Shown: one piece after another, positions 62,766 to 64,000 of the stretch
Numbering within the stretch: position 1 is the stretch's first letter
Layout of the letters: each line of letters starts with the position of its first letter
DNA from: Chamaelirium japonicum
Taxonomy: Eukaryota > Streptophyta > Magnoliopsida > Liliales > Melanthiaceae
DNA: 64,000 nucleotides
Direction: 5' to 3'
Assembly: GCA_947650365.1 (NCBI GenBank)
Contig: OX393552.1
Coordinates: forward strand, 22,316,012-22,380,011
Position numbers and translations under genes: made by a program
Notes under the pieces: model-generated
Told to the model about the DNA's origin: nothing
What the model saw: only the letters and a program-made list of their open reading frames with translations
Database searches by the model: none

Positions 62766-62841
62766 CGCATGAGAACTTTCTAGTGTGATCACCCATTCTA
62801 GTACTACTCTCGCCTGAGCACGCTTAATTACGGAGTTCTTC
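62766..62841 (-). other. 5S rRNA-derived promoter segment in the Cassandra 5' LTR
   Basis: This is the second copy of the 5S-like segment, with more changes (for example GCTCAGGCGAG in the A box and GAATGGGTGATCAC in the C box). In element sense it lies upstream of the interior. Confidence 0.8.
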
Positions 62842-63729
62842 GAAATCCGTAGCGGCGCACGGTTTTAAAACGCGTCTTCTATATTTGAGATGGAAAATTA
62901 TATAAGTAGCTCAGGATCTTCTTCTCTCCATGCAATGTAGGGCTAATTCGTGGCCTTGTACACCTCACCTTATCTATCTTGGCATCCCAGCCTCAGGAGT
63001 CTTGGCTCTTGACCTATTAGATCTTGGTCGTCACAATAGGAGTGGAAAGCACCATATTAGGGGCCGACCCTATAGTATAGGACATATGGCTTTGACTTGG
63101 GGTTTTCAACCCCTAAAAGCTAGGAGACAAGGGAGAGAAGTTAGAAGCCCGACCCTAGCAAGTTGCACACACAACCTAGGGGGGCGGCCTCATCAAAAGG
63201 AGCAAGAGGAGAGGGCTGGTTGGCCCTATTGAAGCCATACCCGACCCCCCCCCCCCCCTCAAGTTCTCAATCTCTTTTCTCTCTCTTGTCTCCCTCGTTT
63301 GCAACTTCGTCTTCCTCACGTGGTGTCTTCGTAGACAAGAAGGGCTAACGTAAGGTGGCACTCAGAGATCCTTCATTGGTGTGCCGTGCATCGTGTGAGA
63401 TCAGGTGAATATTGAAGGCATCGTCTCTCACGTATCATCGGCTTCTTCGCAGACTATTTTCCGTCTGCATCGATAAAGAAGATAATTCTCCGCGGTTAAA
63501 AGATCCGCAAGAAGGTATGCAATATCCTAACTCGTAGATCTTGTGTAGAATCAAATTGTATGCATGCTAGTTATTCATATCGTTAGATTGCTATTAGGGT
63601 GTTCGATTCATGTGCACACACGTAAACACGCATGTAACTAGTTTAAATCGTGTAATGCGCACCACACATGATCTTTGGATCGGCAAATCGCTTCCATTGC
63701 GAGCCTCTATCATAGGATTTTTTTTAACA

Positions 63730-64000
63730 CCAAGTTCACTTTCTATTTTCTAGAGCTCTCTGAGCCTTCTAGTGATTAAACTCTAGTGAAGCCTACTCCA
63801 CCCTCTGTCTACTTGTATAAGCACTTCTCGGCCTATCAAGTAGCTTTACTTTTTCAGAGATAGTGGATTCAAAGATTGAATCTTATCGCACGGAGACTTA
63901 GGCTTCAGCCGAACTTCGTCACCACATTTTGTGTTAGCTCTCCTTCTCTCTAGCTCTTTCTCTACTCAATAGTGTTAGTGTGACAGCTCAGCACGTGATA
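63730..64000. other. Flank of the solo LTR, no gene recognised
   Basis: No primer-binding site, coding region or repeat partner is visible before the window ends. Confidence 0.4.

Larger units (their letters stand above)
62307..63035 (-). mobile_element. Complete Cassandra-type TRIM
   Basis: LTRs at 62307-62636 and 62717-63035 are near-identical direct repeats (TGTAACAT...CGTCACA on the plus strand), and the 5-bp duplication ATAGG is perfect (62302-62306, 63036-63040). The 80-bp interior has, on the minus strand, an ATATCAGAGCC primer site after the right LTR and a GGGGGGTGGAT purine tract before the left LTR. Each LTR holds a 5S rRNA-derived segment in element sense, the defining trait of Cassandra. 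It has no coding capacity and must be mobilised by another retrotransposon. Confidence 0.95.
60864..63729 (+). mobile_element. Copia-type solo LTR carrying a nested Cassandra element
   Basis: It matches the LTR of the 5064-15037 element end to end in opposite orientation but is clearly diverged: the ATTATATGAGATGCAT block near the start, the CTCCGCGGTTAAAAGATCCG block near 63492, and GCGAGCCTCTA just before the AACA end. Flanking CCAAC (60859-60863) and CCAAG (63730-63734) fit a 5-bp duplication with one later mutation. No primer site follows, so this is a solo LTR. Without the Cassandra insertion it is about 2.13 kb, the same as the intact LTRs. Confidence 0.85.

Noticed and set aside
62355-62841. 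5S ribosomal RNA genes
   Set aside because: Only the middle of 5S is present and it sits inside the LTRs of a bounded TRIM element, so they are derived promoter segments.

Overview
The window looks like nuclear DNA of a flowering plant: spliced genes with GT-AG introns, Copia and Gypsy LTR retrotransposons, 5'-truncated LINEs with poly-A tails, hAT and Harbinger-type MITEs, 5S-bearing Cassandra-type TRIMs and very long (CT)n, (GA)n and (TA)n arrays. GC-rich first exons beside AT-rich introns would suit a monocot or magnoliid, but the species cannot be fixed from sequence alone. No bacterial, organellar or viral gene was seen.

Two host genes are well supported. A nine-exon plus-strand gene (36859-46821) encodes a chloroplast-type folate/biopterin transporter; all exon phases join to an uninterrupted product of 584 residues. 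A small single-exon gene (54609-54974) encodes a cysteine-rich DUF1677 protein. Nearly everything else is mobile DNA or degenerate intergenic sequence.

Layout. 1-5 kb: several LINE 3' fragments and a large fold-back embedded in microsatellites. 5.06-15.04 kb: a nearly complete minus-strand Copia element with 2.1-kb LTRs and target duplication GATGA, inserted 9 bp inside an older hAT MITE (duplication ACTTCAGG). 15.9-19 kb: LINE and hAT remnants. 19.2-23.5 kb: two Copia gag fragments in inverted orientation separated by a broken Cassandra element. 24-28.6 kb: Harbinger-like MITEs, one holding a Gypsy-type solo LTR. 29.3-30.4 kb: a solo LTR with duplication TATCC. 31-36.7 kb: fold-backs, a 340-bp TRIM and AT-rich DNA. 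36.8-46.8 kb: the transporter gene, with a hAT MITE in intron 1, a fold-back in intron 2 and a roughly 700-bp tandem triplication with a Helitron-like end in intron 6. 48.9-54 kb: a 750-bp retroposon, a Tourist-like MITE and short retro-insertions. 56-64 kb: a broken LINE, LTR pieces, a hAT MITE and a solo LTR that contains a complete Cassandra TRIM.

The main result is a relative insertion history read from target-site duplications: several nestings can be ordered, and at least four to five very short poly-A insertions (15-28 bp) look like abortive LINE integration events. Alignments were made by eye, so percentages are not given and some element boundaries are approximate.
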